DNA from: DATFTE01 sp963840665
GTDB taxonomy: Bacteria > Acidobacteriota > Terriglobia > Terriglobales > Acidobacteriaceae
Assembly (NCBI GenBank): GCA_963840665.1
Contig: CAWIZO010000001.1
Span: 1 to 64,000, forward strand
Reading direction: 5' to 3'
DNA length: 64,000 nt
A program made the translations under genes and the position numbers. The notes under the pieces are model-generated. The model saw only the letters and a list, made by a program, of their open reading frames with translations, was not told the origin of the DNA and made no database searches. Positions 44,924-53,158 of the stretch are shown here, in pieces. How positions within the stretch are numbered: position 1 is the first letter of the stretch; every line of letters begins with the position of its first letter.

Positions 44924-45493
44924 ATGATCTGGCGCTATCTCATTGAGGGTCCCTGGCTTGTCTTCGTCGTCTACTGGACGATCGGCATGCTGAAAACTCG
45001 CCGCACGGTGCAGACCGAGACGTCCGCGTGGCGCTATGGAATCCTGTTGCTGGAAGTTTTGGGATTTGTCCTTATCTTCAGCAACGCTTGGAGTGTCGAG
45101 CTCGCGCCGCTCAACCGCGCCGTGGTGCCGGAAAGTTACGCTCTCGCAGTCTCGGGCGTGGTGCTCACGTGGATCGGCATTGCCATCGCTCTGTGGGCGC
45201 GCTGGCATCTGGGACAGAATTGGAGCGCCCGCATCACTCTGAAAGAAGATCATGAATTGATCCGCACCGGCCCCTATCGATTTTTTCGCCATCCCATTTA
45301 TTCCGGCATCGACCTGGCCGCAATCGGCGGAGCGCTCGCGATTAATCGCTGGCGCGGCGTGCTGGGGGTGATTCTGATCATTGTCGGCTATTGGATCAAA
45401 GCGAAGAGGGAAGAACGAATGCTCTCAGCGCAGTTTGGACAGTCCTTCGAAGAGCATTGCCGCAATACGGGGTTCTTGCTGCCCAAATTCTAG
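44924..45493 (+). CDS. isoprenylcysteine carboxyl methyltransferase-like membrane protein
   Basis: 189 residues with about five membrane helices. The C-terminal signature HELIRTGPYRFFRHPIYSG, followed by E-R-(M)-L and EEHCRNTGFLLPKF, is that of the ICMT/PEMT membrane methyltransferases, with the SAM-binding RHPxY motif and Glu residues. The bacterial substrates are mostly unknown (lipids, isoprenoids or small thiols). Divergent from the kinase gene and ending just before the kdsA stop on the other strand. Confidence 0.87.
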   Translation: MIWRYLIEGPWLVFVVYWTIGMLKTRRTVQTETSAWRYGILLLEVLGFVLIFSNAWSVELAPLNRAVVPESYALAVSGVVLTWIGIAIALWARWHLGQNWSARITLKEDHELIRTGPYRFFRHPIYSGIDLAAIGGALAINRWRGVLGVILIIVGYWIKAKREERMLSAQFGQSFEEHCRNTGFLLPKF

Positions 45494-46342
45494 CTACGGC
45501 GTGATGTGTGCCACTCTCACTGCTGCGTGCACCGCCTGCAATTCTTTCAACACACCACGCAACTCTCGCGAGTCGAGGGCGTTCGCTCCGTCGCTCTTGG
45601 CTTCTTTGGGATTGTCGTGCACTTCCATGAACACGCCGTCGACTCCCGCCGCCACTGCCGCCCGCGCCAGCACCGGGATGAACTCAGGCTGCCCGCCGCT
45701 TGCCGCGGGACGATCTTCGTCTCCATGCGAGGCTGACGGCAATTGCACCGAGTGCGTCGCATCGAACACCACGGGCGCGAACTTCCGCATGATGGCCAGC
45801 GACCGCATATCGACCACCAGGTTGTTGTAGCCGAAACTCGATCCCCGTTCGGTGAGGAACACGCGGTCATTCCCGGCGTCGTGGCATTTCTCGATGGCAT
45901 GTTTCATGTCCCACGGAGAAACGAACTGGCCCTTCTTGATGTTCACTACGCGTTCGCTCATCGCCGCCGCGACAACCAAGTCGGTCTGCCGGCAGAGAAA
46001 TGCCGGAATTTGTAGAACGTCCGCGACTTCCGCCACCTTCGGAACGTCCGCCACTTCATGCACGTCGGTCAGCACCGGCACATGCACTTCATCTTTCACT
46101 TTTTTCAGGATGCGCAGGCCTTCGGTCAGCCCCGGCCCGCGAAAACTGCGGATCGAAGTCCGGTTCGCCTTGTCGTACGAAGCCTTAAAAATGAAAGGGA
46201 AGTTCAGCGAGCGCGTGATGCCCTTGATGACCTCAGCCATGAACAAGGCATGCTTCTCGCTCTCAATCACGCACGGCCCCGCAATGAGGAACAAACCACC
46301 ATCCCCGATGCGAATGCCTTCGACTTGGAAGGAAACGGACAT
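45494..46342 (-). CDS. kdsA: 3-deoxy-8-phosphooctulonate synthase (KdsA)
   Basis: 282 residues. Motifs: LFLIAGPCVIESEKHAL, FKASYDKANRTSIRSFRGPG, VLTDVHE, QIPAFLCRQTDL, NIKKGQF and FDATHSVQLPSA, all typical of KdsA, which condenses arabinose-5-phosphate with phosphoenolpyruvate. The CRQTDL region and the metal-type residues are intact. The gene is often next to pyrG; here an IS30-family element lies between them. Confidence 0.96.
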   Translation of the reverse strand: MSVSFQVEGIRIGDGGLFLIAGPCVIESEKHALFMAEVIKGITRSLNFPFIFKASYDKANRTSIRSFRGPGLTEGLRILKKVKDEVHVPVLTDVHEVADVPKVAEVADVLQIPAFLCRQTDLVVAAAMSERVVNIKKGQFVSPWDMKHAIEKCHDAGNDRVFLTERGSSFGYNNLVVDMRSLAIMRKFAPVVFDATHSVQLPSASHGDEDRPAASGGQPEFIPVLARAAVAAGVDGVFMEVHDNPKEAKSDGANALDSRELRGVLKELQAVHAAVRVAHITP

Positions 46343-46359
46343 GTCACTTTATTCATGGT

Positions 46360-46380
46360 CATCCCGAGCGCAGCGAGGGG
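46360..46380. repeat. REP-like CATCCCGAGCG repeat, left part, interrupted by the IS
   Basis: Left part: CATCCCGAGCGCAGCGAGGGG directly before the insertion element. The right part (GGGGATCTGCAG and a mirrored TCCTCGCTTCGCTCGG at about 47477-47492) continues after it. A relative lies at 49310-49329. Confidence 0.6.
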
Positions 46381-47434
46381 ATGAATTCACGTTTGAAGTG
46401 CAACAGAGTGTTCCAAGAATACCTCGTTGGGAGTTTTGAAGCCGAGGCATTTTCTGGGGGTATCGTTGTAGCGTTCGAGGCAGAGGGCGAGGCGCTGGGC
46501 GGGCAGGTCGTCGAGGTCGGTGTTTCTAGGCAACAGGCGGCGCAAACGGCCAATCGCGTTTTCGATGCCGCCCTTCTGCCAGGGCGAGTGGGTGTCGCAG
46601 AACCAGGTCTGGATGCCAAACCGTCGGCTCAGGAGATAGTGTTTGCTGAACTCCGCTCCGTTGTCGAAGGTCATGGATTGACATACGCGCGCGGGCAGCG
46701 CTTCCAGCAGGGTGCTGAGATTGTCGGCGACCGACTGCGCCGTTCTCGTGTTCTGCCGCATCAGCAGGGCGCGCCGCGATCGGCGTTCCTGCATCACCAG
46801 CAGGAACTGTCCCGGTTTGCGGAAGCTCATGAGGTCGGCCTCCCAATCGCCCGTGCGCGTTCTGGTCTCCACCACCGCCGGACGATCATGGATGGAAACC
46901 CTCTCCAATATCGACGCCGTCGACCAGCGGCCATTGGGCAGACGGTTTCCGCGACGGTATTTTTGCCGAGGCAGCCAGCGATGCAGAGTTTCGTTGAAGG
47001 ACCAACTGCGCCAATAAATGTAACGGTAGATGGATTCGTAGCTGATGCGGTCGCTGCCCGGCAACTGGGCCATGCGCCCGGCAATCTGCTCCGGCGACCA
47101 TCCGGCAGCGAGATGCTGCAACACTTTCTCCCGAAGTTCGGGCTGACGTTCCAGCTTGTGGGCCCGACCGCGGGCATGACGACGCAGCATCAGCCGCTGC
47201 GCGCGCTCGGGATCGTAGCCCCCCGGCCACTGCTTAGAGACCTTGCTGTTGCGCTTCAGTTCACGACTAATGGTCGCCGCGCTCCTCCCCAGAGTGGCGG
47301 CGATGCAGCGCAGAGATTTACCGTTTGCATGCAGACGGTAAATCTCAATCCGCTCCCTGAGCACCAACTGCTCATATCTTCTCTTTTCCATCGCAACACC
47401 TTTGTACGGTGTTGCACTTGATTCGTGAACTCAT
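46381..47434 (-). mobile_element. IS30-family insertion sequence, complete
   Basis: 1054 bp, bounded by 25-bp inverted repeats, 46381-46405 (ATGAATTCACG...AAGTGCAACA) and 47410-47434, which match at 21 of 25 positions. GGGG occurs on both sides (46377-46380 and 47435-47438), consistent with a short target duplication. It holds one intact transposase gene, whose stop codon lies inside the left repeat. It was inserted into a REP-like repeat between kdsA and pyrG. Confidence 0.88.
46387..47391 (-). CDS. IS30-family transposase
   Basis: 334 residues. The N-terminal helix-turn-helix (RERIEIYRLHANGKSLRCIAATLGRSAATISREL) is the IS30 signature. The DDE catalytic core has GDWEADL (first Asp), MTFDNGAEFSKH (second Asp) and SPWQKGGIENAIGRLRRLLPR (Glu). 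The length is normal for the family and there is no interruption, so it is probably active. Confidence 0.95.
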   Translation of the reverse strand: MEKRRYEQLVLRERIEIYRLHANGKSLRCIAATLGRSAATISRELKRNSKVSKQWPGGYDPERAQRLMLRRHARGRAHKLERQPELREKVLQHLAAGWSPEQIAGRMAQLPGSDRISYESIYRYIYWRSWSFNETLHRWLPRQKYRRGNRLPNGRWSTASILERVSIHDRPAVVETRTRTGDWEADLMSFRKPGQFLLVMQERRSRRALLMRQNTRTAQSVADNLSTLLEALPARVCQSMTFDNGAEFSKHYLLSRRFGIQTWFCDTHSPWQKGGIENAIGRLRRLLPRNTDLDDLPAQRLALCLERYNDTPRKCLGFKTPNEVFLEHSVALQT

Positions 47435-47503
47435 GGGGATCTGCAGTCTGCCGGTGGCCAGGTCTACTGCAGATTCCTCGCTTCGCTCGGAACGAAAAAA
47501 TAA

Positions 47504-49177
47504 CTATCTTTTCCCGACCTTCTCCGGTCGGTGGAACAACTCGATCTCCGCCGCGGCCTTCTCGGCGCGCCGCTTCAGTCCGTGCTCATACGCCGCGCCG
47601 ACGAACGCCTTGAACAACGGATGCGGCTCGAGCGGCTTCGACTTGAACTCGGGATGGAACTGGCAGCCAATAAAATGCGGATGATCCGGCAACTCCACCA
47701 TCTCGACGTACGTTCCATCGGGGGTTGAGCCTGAAATCCGCAATCCGCCGGCCGTCAGCGTCTCTTCGTACTCGCGGTTGAACTCGTAGCGGTGTCGGTG
47801 GCGCTCGCTTATTTCGGTCTGTCCGTAAATCCGATGAGCCAGAGTGCCCGGCTCAATCTTGCAGGTCCATGCCCCTAACCTCATGGTCCCGCCCAGTTCT
47901 TCCACGCCCCGCAACTCGCGCAGCTTGTAAATCACGCGATGCGGCGTCGCCGGATCGAATTCACTCGAATTCGCGTCCGCCAATCCGCACACATTGCGGG
48001 CAAACTCGATGCACGCGGTCTGCATACCCAGGCAAATTCCAAAATAAGGAACCTTCTTCTCGCGCGCATAACGGATCGCGATCAGCATCCCCTCGATCCC
48101 GCGCTTGCCGAACCCGCCCGGGACCAGCAGTCCGTCGTAATCCGCCAACTGCTCTTCGTACGTTTTGTCTCCGGTCTCAAGGCCCTCGGCCTCCACCCAA
48201 TTCAAATTGAGTTTCAGATTGTGAGCCAGCGCTCCATGTACCAGCGCCTCTTTCAGCGACTTGTACGAATCTTCGTACTCGACATATTTCCCAACGATGC
48301 CGATCGTCACTTCGGCCTTCGGGTTATAAACCCGGTGCACGATCTCCTCCCACGCTTTCAGGTCGCGGTCCTTCGCCTCAAGCCGTAGATGCTTGAGCGC
48401 CAGCGTGTCGACGCCTTCATGCGAAAACACGACCGGAACTTCGTAGATCGACGCTACATCTTTCGCCGTGATCACCGCCTCTTCTTCCACGTTGCAGAAG
48501 AGCGCGATTTTCCCCTTGATGTCTTTCGAGAGAAAGCGGTCCGTCCGGCACAACAAAATATCCGGCTGAATTCCGATGCTCAGCAGCTCTTTCACCGAGT
48601 GCTGCGTCGGCTTGGTCTTCAACTCCTGCGCTGCGGCAATAAATGGCACCAGCGTGACGTGCATAAACAAAGTGTGATCGCGTCCCAGTTCCTGGCGCAT
48701 CTGGCGGATGGCTTCCATGAACGGCAAGGACTCGATGTCACCGACCGTGCCACCGATCTCGACGATGGCTACGTCTACATCCTGCGCAACTTTCTTCATC
48801 GCCGACTTGATTTCGTTGGTGACGTGCGGAATCACCTGCACCGTCTTGCCTAGATAGTCTCCGCGCCGCTCCTTGGCGATGATCTGCTCGTAAATTCTTC
48901 CGGTGGTCCAGTTGTTATCGCGAGAGAGCTTGGCGTGGGTGAAGCGTTCGTAGTGTCCAAGATCGAGATCGGTCTCGGCGCCGTCGTCAGTGACGAAGAC
49001 TTCTCCGTGCTGAAAGGGAGACATGGTCCCTGGATCGACATTCAAATAAGGGTCAAACTTCATCAGGTTGACCTTCAGCCCACGGCTTTCCAGCAGGCAG
49101 CCAATGGAGGCCGCCGCCAGTCCTTTGCCCAGTGAAGACACCACGCCGCCAGTTACAAAGATGTACTTCGCCGACAT
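47504..49177 (-). CDS. pyrG: CTP synthase
   Basis: 557 residues. N-terminal synthase domain: MSAKYIFVTGGVVSSLGKGLAAASIG (P-loop), NVDPGTMSPFQHGEVFVTDDGAETDLDLGHYERF and VPFIAAAQELKTKPTQHSV. C-terminal glutamine amidotransferase: VPGGFGKRGIEGM, YFGICLGMQ (Cys nucleophile) and CQFHPEFKSKPLEPHPLF (His, Glu). All catalytic residues are present. It converts UTP to CTP with glutamine as nitrogen donor; CTP is also needed to activate Kdo, which fits the neighbouring kdsA. Confidence 0.98.
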   Translation of the reverse strand: MSAKYIFVTGGVVSSLGKGLAAASIGCLLESRGLKVNLMKFDPYLNVDPGTMSPFQHGEVFVTDDGAETDLDLGHYERFTHAKLSRDNNWTTGRIYEQIIAKERRGDYLGKTVQVIPHVTNEIKSAMKKVAQDVDVAIVEIGGTVGDIESLPFMEAIRQMRQELGRDHTLFMHVTLVPFIAAAQELKTKPTQHSVKELLSIGIQPDILLCRTDRFLSKDIKGKIALFCNVEEEAVITAKDVASIYEVPVVFSHEGVDTLALKHLRLEAKDRDLKAWEEIVHRVYNPKAEVTIGIVGKYVEYEDSYKSLKEALVHGALAHNLKLNLNWVEAEGLETGDKTYEEQLADYDGLLVPGGFGKRGIEGMLIAIRYAREKKVPYFGICLGMQTACIEFARNVCGLADANSSEFDPATPHRVIYKLRELRGVEELGGTMRLGAWTCKIEPGTLAHRIYGQTEISERHRHRYEFNREYEETLTAGGLRISGSTPDGTYVEMVELPDHPHFIGCQFHPEFKSKPLEPHPLFKAFVGAAYEHGLKRRAEKAAAEIELFHRPEKVGKR

Positions 49178-49309
49178 CTGTTCCTCGCTCTAAATTGTCT
49201 TGGAATTTTGTGCAGGCTGGTGTGCACAATTGATTATGTCAGAAAAGTTCAGAGTTGGGAACAGTGGAAAAACTGACTCTAATTTGTCATCAATCTGATG
49301 ATCTTGTGC

Positions 49310-49352
49310 CATCCCGAGCGAAGTGAGGCGAAGCTGAACGCAGTCGAGGGAC
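49310..49352. repeat. REP-like element upstream of pyrG
   Basis: CATCCCGAGCGAAGTGAGG, followed by a GCAGTCGAGGGACC-type phrase. It is related to the repeat that the IS30 element entered. The remaining spacer 49178-49407 shows no other feature. Confidence 0.55.
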
Positions 49353-49407
49353 CCCGCGTGGGCTGGCGGTGCAAGAGATTTTCGCAAGGCATACCTACAA
49401 CGGAGCC

Positions 49408-50094
49408 TTACGTGCCCTGATCCATTGCCAACTCCATCACTTGGCCCAAAAAGCGCGAACTCGCGTACTCAATATGCAGAACCCGTCGTGGAGTATCCTC
49501 ACGCGACTTGGACGAGGCATGAACTAATAGCGGTCGCATCGCGAGCACTCCTCCTGAAGACACCAAGCATTCAGCCGCCGAATTTTTCTCAGCGAGCTCC
49601 TGTATCGCATCGTCGCTCAGCACGCCCCGACAGTGAGTGCCCGGCAGTACCCGCAACGGACCATTTTCCGCAGTCGAATCGTCTAGATGAATCCGCAGCG
49701 CCAGAATCTGGGCAAGCGCGTTTGCCGGCGCATGCGCGTAGGTGACGCCTTCCTTTATGGACCACGGCCCCCATCCCTGAACATCGCTACGTTCCCGCAG
49801 GGGAAGCGCTGTGTCTTGGTGCCAAACTACCAGCCAGTTTGCCTCGGGAGACTTGTCGAACAGCGTCGCGCTGAAAGGGAATGCTTCCGCACCCAGAATT
49901 TGACGCCCAATTTCCAGCAGTCGTGAATCTCCAGCCAATTCCCTGAATGCAGGATGTCTGAGCGCGTGACGCACTCCTGCTCGGCTGCGCGGAAGCGGTG
50001 CCGCTTCGAACCCCTTTAGCAAGTCGGCGACATTTCGCCGTGACAGAAAATCCTGCACAATGGCAAACCCATCGCGTTCAACAGTCACTTGCAT
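49408..50094 (-). CDS. phytanoyl-CoA dioxygenase (PhyH) family oxygenase
   Basis: About 228 residues from MQVTVERDGFAIVQDF (an ATG 12 nt further upstream is possible). The iron-binding facial triad is visible as HQD in WLVVWHQDTALPL and a His in MRPLLVHASSKSR; LRVLPGTHCRG lies between, and the Arg after the last His should hold 2-oxoglutarate. This is a non-haem Fe(II)/2-oxoglutarate oxygenase. The substrate cannot be predicted; relatives hydroxylate lipids, amino acids or natural products. It is divergent from the MerB-like gene. Confidence 0.87.
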   Translation of the reverse strand: MQVTVERDGFAIVQDFLSRRNVADLLKGFEAAPLPRSRAGVRHALRHPAFRELAGDSRLLEIGRQILGAEAFPFSATLFDKSPEANWLVVWHQDTALPLRERSDVQGWGPWSIKEGVTYAHAPANALAQILALRIHLDDSTAENGPLRVLPGTHCRGVLSDDAIQELAEKNSAAECLVSSGGVLAMRPLLVHASSKSREDTPRRVLHIEYASSRFLGQVMELAMDQGT

Positions 50095-50128
50095 CGTTGC
50101 TCCCACGGATTAAGATTGTACCGACCTC

Positions 50129-50788
50129 ATGCTCGACGCCACTCTCCGCCTCCACGTCTATCGCTACATGCTCCGCCACGAACGCGCCCCGTCGGTTGCC
50201 GAAATCGCCATGGCGCTGAAAGCCTCGCTAAAAGATAGTCGCGCCGCGCTCGCCCGCCTCAGCGAATCGCATGCTTTCATGTTGCAAGATAACGGAGAGC
50301 TTTGGCGCGCCGCCCCCTTCTCCGCGGTACCCACGCCGTTCCCAGTCACAATTGGCAAGAAATCCTGGTATGGCAACTGCATCTGGGACGCACTCGGCAT
50401 CTCCGCCATGCTCGCAAAAGATGCCGACATCGACTCCACTTGCGCCTGCTGCAATCTCGCCATGCCGCTCCATGTCCGGAACGGCAAGTTGAAAGAAAAG
50501 TCTGGGATCGTCCACTTTGCCGTCCCCGCCCGCCGCTGGTATGAAGATGTAGTCTTCACCTGACGAACCATGCTCCTGTTCCGGTCGGAACCTCATATCG
50601 ATCGCTGGTGCCAGCAGTGGAATCGTGCTCGCGGCGGCACCATGACACTCGGCCAGTGTTGGCAGCTCGCCCGCGAATGGTACGCCGACCGCCTCAGCCC
50701 AGAGTGGCGTCCCAAAACCGCCGACGAGGCTCAGGCCGCCTTCACCCGCATCGGGTTGACCGGAGAATTCTGGAAGCTTTCGCGGTAA
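50129..50788 (+). CDS. MerB-like alkylmercury lyase family protein with in-frame TGA at the catalytic Cys (candidate selenoprotein)
   Basis: The frame runs 144 codons, meets TGA (50561-50563), then continues in the same frame to TAA at 50788, 219 codons in all if TGA is read. The N-terminus is a winged-helix-like segment. NCIWDALG matches the MerB segment WCALDTL: Cys84 and Asp87 equal Cys96 and Asp99. The TGA stands exactly where MerB has its third catalytic residue, Cys159: the residues after it, RTMLLFRSE, align without gaps to the MerB FF-x-S pattern. The part after the TGA (IDRWCQQW, LGQCWQLAREWY, GLTGEFWKL) looks fully conserved, so the gene is not decaying. A hairpin with a GGTC loop follows the TGA at SECIS distance. 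Alternatives: a nonsense mutation, or a sequencing error from TGC. Confidence 0.75.
50561..50591 (+). promoter_or_regulatory. candidate bacterial SECIS element after the in-frame TGA
   Basis: TGA (50561-50563) is followed by a hairpin with arms GTTCC (50578-50582) and GGAAC (50587-50591) and the loop GGTC; 19 nt separate the TGA from the loop. Bacterial SECIS hairpins have a G-rich apical loop about 16-37 nt after the TGA, and the E. coli fdhF loop also contains GGUC. Weak lower pairing is possible (ATG with CAT, CGA with TCG). Confidence 0.45.
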
Positions 50789-50818
50789 ACTGGCGGCAGT
50801 AAGCCGCATCTAAGAACC

Positions 50819-51796
50819 ATGCGCCGGATTTCGCTCATCCTCGCAGCCTTTTTGCTCTTCCTGCCTGCTCTCGTCCACGCTCAACAGCTCGCCAAGCGCC
50901 TCATCCTCAAAGACGGTTCCTACCAGCTGATCACGAAATACGAAGTCGAGGGAAACCGTGTGCGTTACCTCAGCGCCGAGCGCAACGAGTGGGAGGAAGT
51001 TCCCAACGACCTGGTCGATTGGAAAGCGACTGAAGCGTTCGAAAAAGATCGTGCCGCAGGCAAGCCCGCACCCGAAGCCGTCGAACTCGACAAAGAGCTC
51101 GCTGCCGAGCGCGCCGCCGAAGAAGCCAACTCACCGCTCGTTGCTCTTGGGCTGCATCTGCCGGACGACGGCGGCGTCCAGCTACTCGATACGTTTCAGG
51201 GACAGCCTCAACTCGTCGAACTCGATCAGAACGGCGGCGAAGTCAACAAAAACACGAAGGGCAACATTCTGCGCGCGGCCATCAATCCCATCGCCAGCTC
51301 CAAGCGCACCATCGAGCTTCCCGGACAGCACGCGAAAAATCAGTCGCATGCTGCCTTGCCTTCCATCTACGTGAACATCGAGTCCGGCGGCGCTGCGCCC
51401 GACATGGGTTCCGGCCATCTCAAAGACGACCGCCCCGCCGAGCCTGAACTGCCGTGGGATCGCTTCAAGATCGTCCGCATGCAGGCCAAGGGCGACAAGC
51501 GCATTGTTGGAGACGTTAAGACCGCGATCTATGGCAAGAGCAAGCAGGAAGGAAACTTCGTCGATACCAACTCGCAGCAACTCACCGGAGGCTGGGTGAA
51601 AGTCACCCCTAAGACTCCGCTCGACCCGGGCGAATATGCGCTGGTAGAAGAGTTGGGAAAAGAAGGCATTAATCTCTACGTCTGGGATTTCGGCGTAAAC
51701 CCGAACGCCCCCGCCAACCAGGTGGTCACGAAACCTGACGCCTCGGCTCCAACTCCCACCACGGAAAAACCCAAACCCCTGGAAAAACGCCGGTAG
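50819..51796 (+). CDS. exported protein of unknown function
   Basis: 325 residues with a clear signal peptide (RRISLILAAFLLFLPALVHAQQ). A short N-terminal domain reads LILKDGSYQLITKYEVEGNRVRYLS. An acidic, Ala/Glu-rich linker follows, then a beta-rich C-terminal part (VKVTPKTPLDPGEYALVEE...NLYVWDFGVNP) and a Pro/Thr/Lys-rich tail. No enzyme motif was recognised. Its start lies 30 nt after the MerB-like gene, on the same strand. Confidence 0.7.
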   Translation: MRRISLILAAFLLFLPALVHAQQLAKRLILKDGSYQLITKYEVEGNRVRYLSAERNEWEEVPNDLVDWKATEAFEKDRAAGKPAPEAVELDKELAAERAAEEANSPLVALGLHLPDDGGVQLLDTFQGQPQLVELDQNGGEVNKNTKGNILRAAINPIASSKRTIELPGQHAKNQSHAALPSIYVNIESGGAAPDMGSGHLKDDRPAEPELPWDRFKIVRMQAKGDKRIVGDVKTAIYGKSKQEGNFVDTNSQQLTGGWVKVTPKTPLDPGEYALVEELGKEGINLYVWDFGVNPNAPANQVVTKPDASAPTPTTEKPKPLEKRR

Positions 51797-51894
51797 CTAA
51801 AACAACGCACGCGGCGACGGACGCCTTCCCTGAGAGGCCTCTACGGAAGTTCTCCGCGTTCTCTGCGGTCAAAAGCTCTTGATGTTGAGGGAAT

Positions 51895-52833
51895 TTACCG
51901 CAAATCAGAATAATGCTTCACGCCCGACGTTTTCTTGGCCTTCGCCGCTGCCGGGCGCTTGTTGAAACGAATCACGTAATCCTTGGCCACAATATCTTCC
52001 TCGGGATTATGCTCGCGCCGCGACTTCGCCTTGACCGCAAGCTTCGGCTCCGGCGCGATAGGCTTGATCTTCTGAGGCTCGATCACGGGCGTAGCCGCGC
52101 TCGCCGTTGCCGGCAATACCATCGATTCGCTCGCAGGCTGCGTGGCAGGCGCGAACTTTCGCACCGTCGATCCCAGAACCAGCACCGACACGGCCGCCAC
52201 CGCGGCCATGGCTCCCACCGTCGCGGTCTTCCTGAATAATCTCTGATTCGCGGCCAGCCCCTTGCCCCAGAGCGCAATGTTTTTGCCTATCTCAGCCCAC
52301 AAAGGGGCAATTGCATTCCCCGCAGTTTGCACGGGAGGCATTTTCGGCACTTGCGAAAGAATAGCCAGCACTTCCGATGGCTTCGGCGCTTCTTTCGTCG
52401 GAGAAGGTTCGGGAACGACTACGACCGGAGGCTCGAGTTCCGAAGCCGCTAGCATCGGCGGTTCTTCCAGCGCCACCGGATCCTCCAACTTTTCTTCGAC
52501 CACCTGTGCCGGATCCGCGGCCTTCATCGCAACTACGGGAGCCAGAGGAGTTGCCGGCCGCGAGAACAACGGGATCACCTGCATCGACCGCTGGCCCTCG
52601 GTCAACGCTCCCGGAGCCACAAAGACACACAAATCCTGCGCATCGGGGATGTTTTCTGCGTGGTGCAAAGCTGCTTCCGGATCGCACTCTTCGAGAATCA
52701 CTTCGAGATCGACGGGATCGGCAGAAATTTTGTCGCGAGAGACAATCTCAACCACAAAGCCGCGCGTACGCAAATCCTCAGCCAGGGAATGAGCGTCTTC
52801 CACAGCGAGTGTCTTGATTCTTGCCGACGGCAT
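51895..52833 (-). CDS. membrane protein of unknown function with proline-rich linker
   Basis: 312 residues. The first 75 (SARIKTLAVEDAHSLAEDLRTRGFVVEIVSRDKISADP) look like a small alpha/beta domain. A long Pro/Glu/Val/Ala-rich linker follows, then one membrane helix near 205-225 (VGAMAAVAAVSVLVLGSTV), and the C-terminus is rich in Lys, Ala and Pro. No family was recognised. It converges with the exported protein at 50819. Confidence 0.65.
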   Translation of the reverse strand: MPSARIKTLAVEDAHSLAEDLRTRGFVVEIVSRDKISADPVDLEVILEECDPEAALHHAENIPDAQDLCVFVAPGALTEGQRSMQVIPLFSRPATPLAPVVAMKAADPAQVVEEKLEDPVALEEPPMLAASELEPPVVVVPEPSPTKEAPKPSEVLAILSQVPKMPPVQTAGNAIAPLWAEIGKNIALWGKGLAANQRLFRKTATVGAMAAVAAVSVLVLGSTVRKFAPATQPASESMVLPATASAATPVIEPQKIKPIAPEPKLAVKAKSRREHNPEEDIVAKDYVIRFNKRPAAAKAKKTSGVKHYSDLR

Positions 52834-53158
52834 TCGGGCCCCTAAATCGACAGCAACGGTGAGAAGGCTGGTTAAGGGAAAACGGGCAAGCGCCCGTCCC
52901 TCCGGCGTTACCGCCGGATGCCTAAGTTTACTGCAATCCCAAGTCCAGAGCCAGAATTCTCTAAGAGGTTAACTACTTGCTAAACAGGCGGATTCTAAAA
53001 CCGCGAAACCACAGGAAAGCTGGGTGCCCCATCTTTGCCACGCCTTTGCGGCAAAGGTGGGACAGTAGCAAAAACCACCCTATCTTCCACCGAGCGGGGC
53101 GAAACTCGCGAAGCGAAGTTTTGAGGGGTCCTGAAGCCTGCCGCCCGACGCTCGATGC
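52834..53158. other. intergenic spacer with palindromic repeats
   Basis: 325 nt without a convincing gene. It holds a GC palindrome (CGGGCAAGCGCCCG, about 52885-52898, then CCGGCGTTACCGCCGG) and the CCCACCTTTGCC-type repeat at 53025-53073. A promoter for the gene at 51895-52833 should lie at the left end; no clear boxes were seen. Confidence 0.5.
53025..53073. repeat. CCCACCTTTGCC dispersed palindromic repeat, copy 1
   Basis: Read on the minus strand: CCCACCTTTGCCGC, a short spacer, then TGGCAAAGATGGGGCA, an imperfect palindrome. It has a second copy in the plus orientation at 60691-60728. Confidence 0.65.

Noticed and set aside
44879..45292. 138-codon N-terminal extension of the kinase frame
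   Set aside because: Antisense to the ICMT-like gene; the kinase domain starts normally at ATG 44878.
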